Of a stretch of DNA of 64,000 nt, positions 44,567-54,782 are shown in pieces. Location of the stretch: the NCBI RefSeq assembly GCF_030408455.1, contig NZ_CP046977.1, forward strand, positions 2,657,151 to 2,721,150, written 5' to 3'. The number at the start of each line of letters is the position of its first letter. Positions within the stretch are counted from its first letter, which is position 1. The position numbers and the translations under genes are program-made. Below the pieces are notes generated by a model that worked only from the letters and a program-made list of their open reading frames with translations, did not search any database and was not told the origin of the DNA. This DNA comes from Corynebacterium atrinae (GTDB lineage: Bacteria > Actinomycetota > Actinomycetes > Mycobacteriales > Mycobacteriaceae).

Positions 44567-44887
44567 ATGTTTCACGTGAAACAGCACCTCTACGTCCGCA
44601 TCGATATGAGCATCCCCGGCGCCGGGTCCGTCACCCACCTGGCGGAGCTGGAGGAGATCGACTCCGAGACCTGCACCATGCTCCGCATCATCGAGCTGGA
44701 TCCGGCCGAGCGAATTCGCGGGGCCGCCACCCAAGACATGGCAGTGGGGATGGACAACCGCCCCCAAACGGTGGTTCCCCACCCCGACACCTACGCGGAT
44801 TTCCCGGACATCGACGCCCGCAAGCTCACCGACGAGGAGTTTGAGGGACTGTGGGCGGAGGCCTCCGCCACCTTCCCCGAGCTCTAA
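44567..44887 (+). CDS. Hypothetical protein whose start codon lies in a parS site
   Basis: 106 residues from ATG 44567. The first six residues, MFHVKQ, are encoded by the parS palindrome. An internal ATG at 44606 (MSIPGAG) is an alternative start. The body (LYVRIDMSIPGAGSVTHLAE, LRIIELDPAERIRGA and a late LTDEEFEGLWAEAS) resembles DUF6881-like small proteins. Function is unknown. Its stop overlaps azlD by four bases. Confidence 0.7.
   Translation: MFHVKQHLYVRIDMSIPGAGSVTHLAELEEIDSETCTMLRIIELDPAERIRGAATQDMAVGMDNRPQTVVPHPDTYADFPDIDARKLTDEEFEGLWAEASATFPEL
44568..44583. other. parS site 4
   Basis: TGTTTCACGTGAAACA, identical to the other three. It lies one base inside the ATG of the small gene at 44567 and about 19 kb from oriC, the closest of the four. 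Confidence 0.95.
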
Positions 44888-45228
44888 AAGACCAGATTGA
44901 CCAGCAGCATATAGGCCGCGGTTCCCCCGAGGATGGAGAGGCCGGAATCACGCCGCCACGCATGTAGCCCAAGGGTGAGGGCCAGAGCGATCAACGCCGC
45001 CCACACTCCGCCGGGTGCCCCGGACTGCCCGAAGAGCGTGTACACGACCAGGACCACCATGACGCCGACGGGCATCATGCGGCCGAGCAACCCGAAGAAC
45101 TCATTGCCCTTGAGGACATTGACGAAGGCGAAGGGAAGCCAGCGCAGCGTCAGCGTCACTAAGGCAATCGGCAGCAGAACTGCCAGCGCACCGATGAGGG
45201 TCACTCCCTCGGGCAGTCCGTAGTTCAT
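44884..45228 (-). CDS. azlD: AzlD-type branched-chain amino acid exporter, small subunit
   Basis: The 114-residue protein has four hydrophobic helices. RWLPFAFVNVLKGNEFFGLLG followed by RMMPVGVMVVLVVY is the typical AzlD/BrnE segment. With AzlC it forms an exporter for branched-chain amino acids or methionine (BrnFE in C. glutamicum). ATG 45228 is chosen because it overlaps the azlC stop (ATGA) and has GGAGG eight bases upstream. An ATG at 45243 is less likely. Confidence 0.87.
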   Translation of the reverse strand: MNYGLPEGVTLIGALAVLLPIALVTLTLRWLPFAFVNVLKGNEFFGLLGRMMPVGVMVVLVVYTLFGQSGAPGGVWAALIALALTLGLHAWRRDSGLSILGGTAAYMLLVNLVF

Positions 45229-45926
45229 CGCTTCCGCCTCCATTCCAGCTTCTGATCAAGAGCGGGGGAGAGGTAGCGCGCCAGGAGGGTGAAAAAGTAC
45301 AGCAGCAGCGCGATCATGAGCAGGTGCCTGGGGGAAACGAGGCCCACGAGGACACCCAGGACGAGTGCGATGATAGGCAACGACCAATCCGGGTTGTTGC
45401 GGAAGGTCTCCCAGGCCAGAACCGCGAACAAGGCAACTAGGGCGAACTCCATGCCCTGCAGTCCGGAAGGAATCACTCCACCCACGAGAGCACCGATGAT
45501 GCCGGCACAAACCCAAGAGGCCTGGCAGAAGATCTGGATTGTCAGCACCCAAGCGCCGCTGACCTTGCCGGGCGGGCGAGCGGAGACGATCGCGTAGTTC
45601 TCATCCGTCAGGGCATAGGTGGAATAGGCGCGACCAGCTCGGCTGCCGATGGCATCCCGGGGGAACGTGAGGCCATAGAAAATATGGCGGAAGTTCACCA
45701 TGAAGCCAGTGATGGCAGCTGAGACCGGACCCACGCCGGAGGTGATAAGGCTGATAGTGAGGAACTCTGTTGATCCAGCGTAGATGACCAACGAAAAGAT
45801 CGGGGCCCACCACCAGGCAAATCCCACCTGGGTAATAAGAAGGCCGAAGGCTAGTCCCAAGGGAATGAGCCCGAGGGCAACGGGCCACGCTTCGCGTAAG
45901 CCCTTCTTTATTTCCTCAGTACCCAT
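45225..45926 (-). CDS. azlC: AzlC-type branched-chain amino acid exporter, large subunit
   Basis: The 233-residue protein has five or six transmembrane segments. Family features are LIPLGLAFGLLITQVGFAWW, SLVIYAGSTEFLTI and NFRHIFYGLTFPRD, the last being near-diagnostic for AzlC/BrnF. It lies two bases after yqgE and overlaps azlD, in the operon cca-yqgE-azlC-azlD. Substrate assignment is by family only. Confidence 0.9.
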   Translation of the reverse strand: MGTEEIKKGLREAWPVALGLIPLGLAFGLLITQVGFAWWWAPIFSLVIYAGSTEFLTISLITSGVGPVSAAITGFMVNFRHIFYGLTFPRDAIGSRAGRAYSTYALTDENYAIVSARPPGKVSGAWVLTIQIFCQASWVCAGIIGALVGGVIPSGLQGMEFALVALFAVLAWETFRNNPDWSLPIIALVLGVLVGLVSPRHLLMIALLLYFFTLLARYLSPALDQKLEWRRKR

Positions 45927-45928
45927 CC

Positions 45929-46540
45929 CTAGTTGTCCACCAGATCAGCGGGGAAGGTGGAGAACAGCGGCAGGGGCATCTGCTGGCGGCGCATAACATC
46001 ACCCCACAAATCAGCGCGGCCGGGGGCCACTACGTCGGTGGGGAGGGCGGGGGCAACGAACCAGTCACCCCGTTCAATCTCCTCGTCCAATTGGCCCGGG
46101 GCCCACTCAGCGTATCCGGCGAATAGGCGCACGCCTTCGACGAGGTCGGCAATCTCCTCCGGGTCGGCACGCAGGTCGACGTGTGCCAGCCGGTTGGCCA
46201 GGCGGTTAAGTTGGGGGGCCTGCCCCGGATCGACGCCTGGTTTGGTCATGGCCAACCCGACGACAGATTGCTGGCTCAGCGGGCCGCCGATGTAAAGGGC
46301 TTGGGGCTTAGCCACGGCGGGTAGCCATTCGGGCATGACGTTGAACACGGCGACGTCGCTACGCGAGGCGAGATTCACTCCGAAGGTCAGGTGCTCGTTG
46401 TGCTCGATGATGAGCACGACCGTGCGGTTGAATTCCTCGGACAGCATGCCGGGGGCCGCGACGAGCAACATGCCGGGCTCGGGCGTGTTGCGCTCGAGGG
46501 CATTGAACAGCCGATCGGCGAAAAAGTCAGGCATTGACAC
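45929..46540 (-). CDS. YqgE/AlgH family protein (UPF0301)
   Basis: The 203-residue protein starts at GTG 46540, with AAGGA six bases upstream. ATG 46534 is two codons further and has poorer spacing. Family motifs are GMLLVAAPGMLSEEFNRTVV and ALYIGGPLSQQSV, with a later VRLFAGYAEWAPGQLDEEI. The role of UPF0301 proteins is not established. It follows the cca gene with one base between them. Confidence 0.92.
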   Translation of the reverse strand: MSMPDFFADRLFNALERNTPEPGMLLVAAPGMLSEEFNRTVVLIIEHNEHLTFGVNLASRSDVAVFNVMPEWLPAVAKPQALYIGGPLSQQSVVGLAMTKPGVDPGQAPQLNRLANRLAHVDLRADPEEIADLVEGVRLFAGYAEWAPGQLDEEIERGDWFVAPALPTDVVAPGRADLWGDVMRRQQMPLPLFSTFPADLVDN

Positions 46541-46541
46541 G

Positions 46542-48020
46542 CTATTGTCCTTCCTCACGATGTGACTGTTCAGCTTCCCACCACTGGCGCAGTTCCGCAA
46601 TCGCGTCCTCGCGCTCCAGGGGACCGCGTTCCAGGCGTAGTTCCTTCAAAAATGCCCACGCCTTGCCCACCTCCGGGCCCGGCGGCAGCTCGAGGACCTG
46701 CATGATCGCGTTACCGTCAAGATCGGGGCGCACGCGCGCTAGGTCTTCCTTCGCGGCAATATCGGCGATCCGCTCCTCCAGGTGGTCGTAGGTGCGCTGC
46801 AGGCGGGCCGCCTTCTTTTGGTTGCGGGTGGTGCAATCAGCGCGAACGAGCTTGTGCAGGCGAGGTAGGAGCTCGCCGGCGTCGGTGACGTAGCGGCGCA
46901 CGGCGGAATCAGTCCACTGGCCCTCGCCGAAGCCGTGGAACCGCATGTGCAGGTAGACCAGCTGGCTGATGTCGGAGGTGACGTGCTTGGGGTACTTCAG
47001 GGTGCGCAGGCGTTTGCGCACCAGCTTGGACCCGACGACTTCGTGGTGGTGGAAGGAAACGCGGCCATCGTCAAAGGAGCGGGTGGCGGGCTTGCCGCAA
47101 TCATGGAGCAAAGCCGCCCAGCGTAGCACCAGGTCGGGGCCGTCCTCTTCCTGATCAATGGCCTGGCGCAGGACCTGCATGGAATGGGCGTAGACGTCCT
47201 TGTGTTGGCGGTGTTCGTCCTGCATGGCCCGCATGGCGGGGATCTCCGGGAAAACAAAGGCTGCGATACCGGTACTCACCAGCAGGTTCATTCCGGCCCA
47301 AGGGGCATCACCGAGCATCAGCTTGTCCAACTCCACTTGAATGCGCTCGACGGTGATGCGTTCGATCTGACCAGCCATTTCGGTCATGGCGGAGCGGACC
47401 CGGTCAGTTACGCCGAACCCGAGTTGAGATACGAAGCGGGCGGCGCGGAGCATGCGCAGGGGATCATCGTTGAAGGAGATCTCGGGGGCGTCGGGGGTGT
47501 CCAGGCGGCGGCTGAGCACATCGTCGAGTCCACCGAGAGGATCGTGGAAGCGTCCCTCCAGCGAACCGTCGATAAGCGACAGCTCGACGGCCATCGCATT
47601 GCAGCGGAAGTCGCGGCGGATGAGATCGCCCTCGAGGGTGTCGCCGTACATGACGGCGGGGTTGCGGGACTGCCCATCATAGGTATCGGAGCGGAAGGTG
47701 GTGATCTCGATCTGCTGGCCGGCCTTGACGGCGGAAACGGTGCCGAAGTCAATGCCGGTATCCCACACTGTCTCGGCCCACTCGTTGAGGATCTCAAGGA
47801 TGAGATCGGGCCGGGCGGGAGTGGTGAAGTCCAGGTCATGGCCCAGGCGGTCGAGGACCGCGTCGCGCACGGAGCCACCCACGAGATAGAGAGGAACACC
47901 ACGGGCCGCGAAGGCCGCCACCAAATCAGAGAGCACTGGGGCGAGCCCGACAATGGTCTTCTCGGCCCGCGATAACAGGGCCAGGGGGGTCAGCGGAGCG
48001 TCCTCAAAAGTCACAGCCAC
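46542..48020 (-). CDS. cca: CCA tRNA nucleotidyltransferase
   Basis: The 492-residue enzyme adds or repairs the 3' CCA of tRNA. The nucleotidyltransferase motif GGSVRD (48-53) and the catalytic DLDF (Asp62, Asp64) are visible. RRDFRCNAMA and a C-terminal HD domain (LLHDCGKPATRSF) follow. Relatives in this position are often named PcnA/PcnB. The start is uncertain: GTG 48020 or TTG 48023, with no clear ribosome-binding site. Divergent from the NUDIX gene, 68 bp away. Confidence 0.94.
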   Translation of the reverse strand: MAVTFEDAPLTPLALLSRAEKTIVGLAPVLSDLVAAFAARGVPLYLVGGSVRDAVLDRLGHDLDFTTPARPDLILEILNEWAETVWDTGIDFGTVSAVKAGQQIEITTFRSDTYDGQSRNPAVMYGDTLEGDLIRRDFRCNAMAVELSLIDGSLEGRFHDPLGGLDDVLSRRLDTPDAPEISFNDDPLRMLRAARFVSQLGFGVTDRVRSAMTEMAGQIERITVERIQVELDKLMLGDAPWAGMNLLVSTGIAAFVFPEIPAMRAMQDEHRQHKDVYAHSMQVLRQAIDQEEDGPDLVLRWAALLHDCGKPATRSFDDGRVSFHHHEVVGSKLVRKRLRTLKYPKHVTSDISQLVYLHMRFHGFGEGQWTDSAVRRYVTDAGELLPRLHKLVRADCTTRNQKKAARLQRTYDHLEERIADIAAKEDLARVRPDLDGNAIMQVLELPPGPEVGKAWAFLKELRLERGPLEREDAIAELRQWWEAEQSHREEGQ

Positions 48021-48088
48021 CAATCTACCGGTGACACACGGGCGTCCGGGAATTTCGAAAGGTGCTCCCAGCGGATACGATGGCGGGG

Positions 48089-48874
48089 ATGACTGACATT
48101 GAGCGGGGATCGGATTCCCACGATCCGAAACGCCGGCGCCGCCGCCGACGGTCGCGTCGCCGTGCCCAGGGCGCCCCGGAGGAGACTCAGAAGGCGCACA
48201 AAGCTCAAAAGCCCGAGTCAGCGGGCGAGGACGACAAGAATCGCGGGCGACGGAAGTCCGGCAACCGCGACGGATCCGGCAACCGCCGTCGCTCTTCGGC
48301 CCAGCGGACGAATCAGCGCTCCAATCAGCGGAACACGCAGCATAAACGCCGCACGTCAGCGAATAGTCGGATGGTCACCCGCGATGAGACGTCCGCTGGT
48401 GGGCTCGTCGTCTCCGGTCTGGCGGAGGCCGTCAACGACGCCGGAGAGGTGGATCTCAGCCGGGTTTATGTCGCGTTGATCGGCCGGCTTGATCGTCGCG
48501 GGCGTCTGTTGTGGTCGATGCCAAAGGGGCACGTCGAGCCGGGGGAGGACCGCCGCGCGACGGCCGAGCGCGAGGTGTGGGAGGAGACCGGAGTTCACGG
48601 CGAAACTTTCGCTGATCTCGGCGTGATCGATTATTGGTTTGTGTCGGAGGGCGTGCGCATCCACAAGACGGTGCACCATCACCTCCTGCGCTTTGTCGAC
48701 GGTGGCCTCAACGACGAGGACCCGGAGGTCACGGAGGTATCCTGGATCCCCGTTTCGGAGCTCATTGAACACCTGGCTTATGCCGATGAGCGTAAGCTCG
48801 CCCGCACCGCGCACGACCTTCTGCCCGAGTTGGCGCGGGAGGAGAAGGCGGCCGGAAGGGCGACCCCACGGTGA
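48089..48874 (+). CDS. NUDIX hydrolase with basic N-terminal extension
   Basis: 261 residues. Residues 1-95 are very basic and low-complexity (runs of Arg, for example [12 protein letters not shown]), suggesting nucleic-acid contact. The NUDIX box lies at 147-169 (GHVEPGED, then REVWEETG). The substrate is unknown; the family hydrolyses nucleoside diphosphate derivatives. TACGAT (48076-48081) eight bases before ATG 48089 suggests a leaderless transcript. ATG 48080 is an alternative. Its stop overlaps the next GTG (GTGA). Confidence 0.88.
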   Translation: MTDIERGSDSHDPKRRRRRRRSRRRAQGAPEETQKAHKAQKPESAGEDDKNRGRRKSGNRDGSGNRRRSSAQRTNQRSNQRNTQHKRRTSANSRMVTRDETSAGGLVVSGLAEAVNDAGEVDLSRVYVALIGRLDRRGRLLWSMPKGHVEPGEDRRATAEREVWEETGVHGETFADLGVIDYWFVSEGVRIHKTVHHHLLRFVDGGLNDEDPEVTEVSWIPVSELIEHLAYADERKLARTAHDLLPELAREEKAAGRATPR

Positions 48875-51432
48875 GCCGCCCACAGCGCCTCCTGGTTGCC
48901 GGGGTATTGCTGTGCTTATCTACGCCCGCCTGGGTCACCCCCGCACACGCCCTCCCGACTCCAGTCAGCCCCAGCGACCCTTCGGTCGCGGAACAATGGG
49001 TCAACCCGGCCGCCCGCAGCGAACCAGATGACGGCATCAACCTCGACCTGCGCGAGGCTCCCGATCTCGGGGCCTCCCAACTCCAACCCGGCCAACCGCT
49101 GACGGTCACGCTGACGGTATCGAACTCAGCTGACTCCACGGCTCGCGACCTCACACTGCGCCCGCAGCGGGGCTACCCCACGCCGACGGCGGGGCAGGCC
49201 CGGCAGGCTCTGAGCCTGGAGGATTCGGCCTACCCGTTGAGGGGGGCGTCGATAAGCATCTCCGATGTGGAACCGGGGGAGCGGCGCGATGTCACCATCA
49301 CGGTGAGCGCCGATGACCTTTCCCTCGAACCCGGCGCGGTGTACCCGGTGATGTTTTCGCTGAGTGGCACGCTGGACGACGGAGGCGAACAGTCGCTGAG
49401 CAGCGAGCGGATGCTCGTGTCGGTGGCGGCCGAGGCGACTGAGGGCGAGACGACCCCGCCGCAGGCGCCGGGGCTCAACCTCGTGTATCCGCTCACCGCG
49501 GAGATTGATATCGTCCCCGGAGAGCTGGGAACCGCACCAGAGCAACCGGCACTGATCCTGAGCAGCGAACAGCTCGCGGGACAACTCGCGGAGGGTGGGC
49601 GGCTGGACCGGCTGCTGTCGACGTATCGCTACGCCATCACCGATGGTCCGCAGGCGAGAAATCTGCGGGAGGGTTCCTGCTTGGCCATTGATCCCGCGCT
49701 GGTGGACACGGTCGCGCGAATGGCAACTGATGGCTACGTCGTAGCAGGAACCCGCCCGTCCCCGGTACAAAAATCCCAACGGCTCCGCGATTCCTGGGGC
49801 AGCAGCAACGAGGCGGACCAGGGGGAGAAGGGCACCGGTGCGGAGCACGCGCAGCAGTGGCTGGATAGGCTCCGCGAGGTCGCTTCCCGGAGCTGTACCG
49901 TTGCCCTGCCCTGGAACAATGCCGACCTCAACGCCGTAGCCGCCACCCGCGATGAGTGGCTCTTCCGCGAGTCCGTGGAACGCGGACCCACCGTGCTCCA
50001 GGAGGAGCTGGGCGCGACCCCAGTGAACAATCTAGTTATCCCCAACAGCGGGTACGTCACCGAGCAAGCCGCTCCGGCGCTCGGGTGGGCCGACCATTCG
50101 ACCTCAACGGTGTCCACCGGCGGCATGCAGCAGAAGTGGGAGAAGGAAGTCGCCGCCCTCGCGCCGCAGGAACCCACTACTGATGATGACACCGCCCTGG
50201 AATCCACCGACCTCACCCCGGCAATTCCGGCCGTCCCGCCCGCACCCGCGCAGTCGGTGAGCGTCCTCGTCGCCGACAATACAACCTGGGGCGTGCCCTC
50301 GACCGACTCCTCGGCGCTGCTCGCACCGGGCATTACAGCGTGGAAGTTCCCCGGCGCACTGGGAGCCATGCTCGCCTCCACCGGTCCCGCGCCGGCAACG
50401 ACCGGCTACTCCAACCCGGAAGCCCGTTTCGACTATCTGGAGGATTCCACCGCCGCCCGCGCCATTTCGGCGGGCACGGCCCTGCGCCTGACGGTCGCGG
50501 AAAAGTCCCTGCCAGGTAACTGGGCACAAAAGCCCGACCCAATCTTCGCGGTCCCACCCGCCAACCTCGATCCCGACACCGCAGCAACGCTGCTGGACAC
50601 CACTGCGGCGCTGTTCGCTGACTCCCGGGCGCTACCGCTCGCCCTGGGAACCGCCGTGACCACTCCGACGGGACTCGAAAGCCAGCCCATCGCCCCGCCG
50701 ACCCCGGGCGTCGTGCGCTTCGGTAGCCCCTACGTGGACCCCTCCGTCATCAGCGACGCCGAGGTCCTCCGCGCGGGCCAGCAGGCCCGCTACATCGACG
50801 ATCTCACCCGCATCACCCTCAACGATCCCGCGATCGCCCTCACCCGCTACGGGTTCACGTTGCCCCTGCGTCTCGACGTCGTCTCCTCGCTTACTGCGAC
50901 CGATCGCAACAGCATCAGCACCTATGACACCGCCGTGCTGCGCACCGACGAACGCCTCGACGCCAACCGCCAAGCCCTCCAGGACCTGCGCGGATCGGTG
51001 GCTCTGATTCCGCCGGGCAATGTGTACACGCGTGTTTCGGAAAGCTCACCGTTGCTCATCGTCGCCGAAAACGGGCTGCCGTTGCCTGTCGACGCCGAGT
51101 TGGCATACTCCGGACCCACCGGTGCCCACGTCAACGTGCCCGAGCGGGTCCATATCCCCGCGCACGGCTCCATCACGGTGCAGATGACCGCGGATCTGCC
51201 CTCCGGCCCCTCCGGGCGAGATCAAACACAGCTGCAACTGTGGCTGGCCACCCGCGACGGCTCGCCAATCTCCACTCCGGTGGAAATTACCGTGCAAACC
51301 CGGGCCGGTATTGTCGGAACCTACGGAATCGCGTTGCTCCTCGTCATCGGGCTCACCCTGACGCTGGTGTTCCGGGTCGGGCGCCGACGCTCCTACCAGC
51401 GTCGTCAGAGTGAACACATCAAGAATGGTTAG
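48871..51432 (+). CDS. Secreted/membrane-anchored protein, DUF6049 type
   Basis: The 853-residue protein has an N-terminal signal peptide ([21 protein letters not shown]) and one C-terminal transmembrane helix ([20 protein letters not shown]) followed by a short basic tail. Most of the protein should be outside the membrane. The N-terminal part around [13 protein letters not shown] looks like an immunoglobulin-like domain. Homologues sit next to murJ across corynebacteria and mycobacteria, suggesting a cell-wall role, but the function is unknown. Confidence 0.85.
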   Translation: MSRPQRLLVAGVLLCLSTPAWVTPAHALPTPVSPSDPSVAEQWVNPAARSEPDDGINLDLREAPDLGASQLQPGQPLTVTLTVSNSADSTARDLTLRPQRGYPTPTAGQARQALSLEDSAYPLRGASISISDVEPGERRDVTITVSADDLSLEPGAVYPVMFSLSGTLDDGGEQSLSSERMLVSVAAEATEGETTPPQAPGLNLVYPLTAEIDIVPGELGTAPEQPALILSSEQLAGQLAEGGRLDRLLSTYRYAITDGPQARNLREGSCLAIDPALVDTVARMATDGYVVAGTRPSPVQKSQRLRDSWGSSNEADQGEKGTGAEHAQQWLDRLREVASRSCTVALPWNNADLNAVAATRDEWLFRESVERGPTVLQEELGATPVNNLVIPNSGYVTEQAAPALGWADHSTSTVSTGGMQQKWEKEVAALAPQEPTTDDDTALESTDLTPAIPAVPPAPAQSVSVLVADNTTWGVPSTDSSALLAPGITAWKFPGALGAMLASTGPAPATTGYSNPEARFDYLEDSTAARAISAGTALRLTVAEKSLPGNWAQKPDPIFAVPPANLDPDTAATLLDTTAALFADSRALPLALGTAVTTPTGLESQPIAPPTPGVVRFGSPYVDPSVISDAEVLRAGQQARYIDDLTRITLNDPAIALTRYGFTLPLRLDVVSSLTATDRNSISTYDTAVLRTDERLDANRQALQDLRGSVALIPPGNVYTRVSESSPLLIVAENGLPLPVDAELAYSGPTGAHVNVPERVHIPAHGSITVQMTADLPSGPSGRDQTQLQLWLATRDGSPISTPVEITVQTRAGIVGTYGIALLLVIGLTLTLVFRVGRRRSYQRRQSEHIKNG

Positions 51433-51438
51433 GTCAAA

Positions 51439-54400
51439 GTGACTACCAATGAAACCAACCCCACTCCGCCCGTCGGACAGCGCTCGCGCTTTTCCACGCC
51501 GACGCCTCCGGCACCTGTGCCCGACCGACGAAGCGGCACCACTCAGCCAAGAGCAACGGGGCGTGACCACGATCGCTCGACGCTGACCTCCGCGCCGGGC
51601 ATCATGCTGGGAGTTCCCGACGAGGCGCTCCCGGAGAAGGTAGCCACAGACTCGGAAGTCGTGCGGGCCGGTGGGTCGATGGCGGTGGCCACCCTCATCT
51701 CCCGCATCACCGGCTTCCTGCGCAACCTGCTCATCGGTGCGGCGCTGGGCCCGGCGGTAGCCTCGGCCTTCAACTCGGCGAACACTCTGCCCAACCTCAT
51801 CACCGAGATCGTCCTCGGCGCGGTGCTCACCTCGCTCGTGGTGCCCGTGCTCGTCCGGGCTGAGAAGGAAGACCCCGATAGGGGAGCGGCCTTCTTCCGG
51901 CGCCTGTTCACCCTCTCGGCTTCGCTGCTCATCGTGGTGACGGTGCTGGCGGTGGTGGCCGCGCCGATTCTCACGCGGATCATGCTCGATGACGAGGGCA
52001 AGGTTAACGTCATCCAGGCGACATCCTTCGCCTACTTGTTGCTGCCACAGATCTTCTTCTACGGCATTTTTGCGCTGTTCATGGCGGTACTCAACACCAA
52101 ATCCATCTTCAAACCGGGTGCCTGGGCACCGGTGGCAAACAATGTCGTCTCCATCGCCGTCCTCGTCCTCTACATGTCAGTCCCGGGGTTCCTTAACCCC
52201 CACGCCCCCTCCGGCATCCTCGACCCGCACGTCATGCTGTTGGGCGCGGGGACCACCCTGGGCGTGATCATCCAGGCGCTCATCATGCTGCCCTACCTGA
52301 AAAAGGCGGGCGTGGACCTGCGCCCCCTGTGGGGCATCGACCACCGGCTGCGGCAATTCGGCGGCATGGCCATGGCGATCATCGTGTACGTCGGGATCTC
52401 CCAGGTCGGCTACATCGTCACCATGCGCATCGCCTCTGAGGCGCATGCTTCTGCGCCGAACATCTACCAACAGGCGTGGCTGTTGCTCCAGGTCCCCTAC
52501 GGCATCATCGGCGTCACCCTGCTCACCGCGATCATGCCGCGGCTGTCCCGCAATGCCGCAGATGGCGACGACAAGGCAGTCGTGGGTGACCTCAACCTGG
52601 CCTCCAAGCTGACGTTCATCGCGCTCATTCCCATCGTCGTGTTCCTCACGGCGTTTGGCCCCCAGATCGGCATGGGCCTGTTTGCCTACCGCAACTTCGA
52701 TGGCGCCTCAGCCACCCTCATCGGCCTGACCTTGAGCTTCTCCGCGTTCACGCTCATCCCTTACGCCCTCGTGCTGCTCCACTTGCGTGTGTTTTACGCC
52801 CGCGAAGAGGCGTGGACGCCCACCTTCATCATCGCTGGCATCACGGTGACCAAGATCGTCTTGTCGCTACTGGCACCAACGGTGGCCACCGCCCCCGAGC
52901 GCGTCGTCGTGCTCCTCGGTGCCGCCAACGGCTTCGGTTTCATCACCGGTGCGGTCATTGGCGCGCTCCTGCTTCGCCGCAAACTCGGTCACTTGGGCAC
53001 CCGCTCGCTGATGCGCACGACGATCTGGGCGGCGGCGGCCTCGCTCGTCGGCGTCGCCGTGGCGCTGCTAGCTGATTACTTGCTCCTGTTCTTCGCCGAG
53101 CCGCTCTTCCGTCCCCTGGGTTCCGTGGGCTTCCTGCTGCGGATGTCTATTGTCGGCCTCATCTTCCTCGTGGTCACGGGCTTCGCGCTGTCGTTCTCCC
53201 GCTTGCCCGAGGTCCAGAACTTGGGCCGCGTCCTGGGTCGGATCCCCGGGCTGTCCCGCATCATCCGCCCCGACACCTCCCGCGAGATCCAGGTGGAGGA
53301 GCCCAGCGTCGGCGAAATGTCCAGCCAGCTCATGGCGATGGACCCCTTCAACGCCTCCCCGGTACCGCCGCCCATGTCCGCCGGCGTGGTCCGCGGCCCG
53401 CGCCTAGTTCCCGGCGCGCCGGTCTCCGACGGCCGCTTCCGTCTCCTCGCCGATCACGGTTCCGTCCCCGGAGCGCGGTTCTGGCAGGCCAAGGAGCTGG
53501 CCACCGGCCGCGAAGTGGCACTGAGTTTTGTGGACACCACCGGTAGCGCCCCACTGGCCCCGACCTCTTCGGCCGCGGCCGCCGGCATCGCCTCCGAGGT
53601 CTCGCGCCGCACCCGCAAGGTCGCGGGGCCGGACGTCGAGGCGCTGGCCTATCGCTCCGGCTGCCTCATCGTCGCCGATTGGGTTCCCGGCTCATCCCTC
53701 AAGGCCGTCGCCGAGTCCGACGATCGCCTCGATCCACAGGCCATCGCCCTGGCGCTCGCCCCGCTTGTCGACGCCGCCGCTAACGCCCACCAGTCCAACT
53801 CACCGTTGGGCTTGGACAACCGTGCCCGCATCCGCATCTCCACCGACGGCACGGCGGTCCTGGCGTTCCCGGCGGTGCTGCCGGGTGCCTCCATCGACCG
53901 CGATCGACAGTCCATCGCCTCCGCGTTGGCGCTGCTCGCTTCCTCTAGCCACGGCCTCGAGCACCTCGTCGATGCGGCCCGCGCCGAAAACGCGGATATG
54001 CGCGATCTCGCCCGCCAGCTCCGCGCCTTCGCCGGGGTGGAAGACGCGGACGAGGGCGGCGAACGGGCCGAGGAGGTCCTGGTCGTCCCCGAAGACTCCA
54101 CCCCGAAGCCCTCGGCCAAGCCGGGCTTCGGCTCCAAGGCCTACTCGGGGCGAATGACCACCCTCATCGCCCTGCTTGCCATCGGCGCGGTGGTGCTGGT
54201 CGCTGCGCTGACGACTTACGTGGCGTCGATCTTCGGTAAGGGCAATGTGGAGGCGCCCGTCACCAGCGACTCCTTGCAGCGCTCCAGCGAAGCCGCCCCG
54301 ACGGAGCTGCCCATCATCCTCGCTCCCGTGGGCGCAAGCGCTCCCGAGGTCACCGATGATGATGCTGCTACCCGCTGGGTTCCCAGTACCTTCCCCTCCG

Positions 54401-54681
54401 GCGTAACCATCGACGCGGGGGAGCAGTTTCAGTTGCAAACCGTCCTCGTGCAGGCCACGAGCTCAGGTGCCTCCTTCGAAATCTATTCGGTCAGCGATGC
54501 CGGCAGCGTCAACCCCGGCGATGCGTCACGCCTAGCGCAGGGCACCTTGCACGCAGGAACCACGACCATCGCATTGCCGCAGTCAGTCGAGGTCTCGGCG
54601 GTGCTGCTGTGGATCACTCAGCCAGCCACTGACGGTGCCCCCACGGAGATCGCCGAGGTAGATCTGGTGGGCACCCGCTAG
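51439..54681 (+). CDS. murJ: Lipid II flippase MurJ fused to a pseudokinase-like domain
   Basis: The 1080-residue protein has a Pro-rich cytosolic N-terminus (1-60) and a MurJ/MviN domain with about 14 helices (about 70-600; SMAVATLISRITGFLRNLLI near 79). A cytosolic pseudokinase-like domain (about 650-870) lacks an intact HRD/DFG set. A transmembrane helix (about 905-930) and an extracellular C-terminal beta domain follow. MurJ moves lipid II across the membrane. In mycobacteria the phosphorylated pseudokinase binds FhaA. GTG 51439 lies seven bases after the previous stop. Confidence 0.93.
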   Translation: MTTNETNPTPPVGQRSRFSTPTPPAPVPDRRSGTTQPRATGRDHDRSTLTSAPGIMLGVPDEALPEKVATDSEVVRAGGSMAVATLISRITGFLRNLLIGAALGPAVASAFNSANTLPNLITEIVLGAVLTSLVVPVLVRAEKEDPDRGAAFFRRLFTLSASLLIVVTVLAVVAAPILTRIMLDDEGKVNVIQATSFAYLLLPQIFFYGIFALFMAVLNTKSIFKPGAWAPVANNVVSIAVLVLYMSVPGFLNPHAPSGILDPHVMLLGAGTTLGVIIQALIMLPYLKKAGVDLRPLWGIDHRLRQFGGMAMAIIVYVGISQVGYIVTMRIASEAHASAPNIYQQAWLLLQVPYGIIGVTLLTAIMPRLSRNAADGDDKAVVGDLNLASKLTFIALIPIVVFLTAFGPQIGMGLFAYRNFDGASATLIGLTLSFSAFTLIPYALVLLHLRVFYAREEAWTPTFIIAGITVTKIVLSLLAPTVATAPERVVVLLGAANGFGFITGAVIGALLLRRKLGHLGTRSLMRTTIWAAAASLVGVAVALLADYLLLFFAEPLFRPLGSVGFLLRMSIVGLIFLVVTGFALSFSRLPEVQNLGRVLGRIPGLSRIIRPDTSREIQVEEPSVGEMSSQLMAMDPFNASPVPPPMSAGVVRGPRLVPGAPVSDGRFRLLADHGSVPGARFWQAKELATGREVALSFVDTTGSAPLAPTSSAAAAGIASEVSRRTRKVAGPDVEALAYRSGCLIVADWVPGSSLKAVAESDDRLDPQAIALALAPLVDAAANAHQSNSPLGLDNRARIRISTDGTAVLAFPAVLPGASIDRDRQSIASALALLASSSHGLEHLVDAARAENADMRDLARQLRAFAGVEDADEGGERAEEVLVVPEDSTPKPSAKPGFGSKAYSGRMTTLIALLAIGAVVLVAALTTYVASIFGKGNVEAPVTSDSLQRSSEAAPTELPIILAPVGASAPEVTDDDAATRWVPSTFPSGVTIDAGEQFQLQTVLVQATSSGASFEIYSVSDAGSVNPGDASRLAQGTLHAGTTTIALPQSVEVSAVLLWITQPATDGAPTEIAEVDLVGTR

Positions 54682-54782
54682 CAGGTGTTCCCACTGGAGT
54701 GGGCGCTTTGAGCTCCTCCGGTGGCGGGGTTGGCTCCCCTGGGGTGGACTGGGTTGGTCACCACAATTTCCGGGGGGAAATG

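Noticed and set aside
23348..48920. Near matches to the 11-mer at about 23348 and 48912
   Set aside because: Each differs from GCTTATCGACG by at least one base, so they were not counted.
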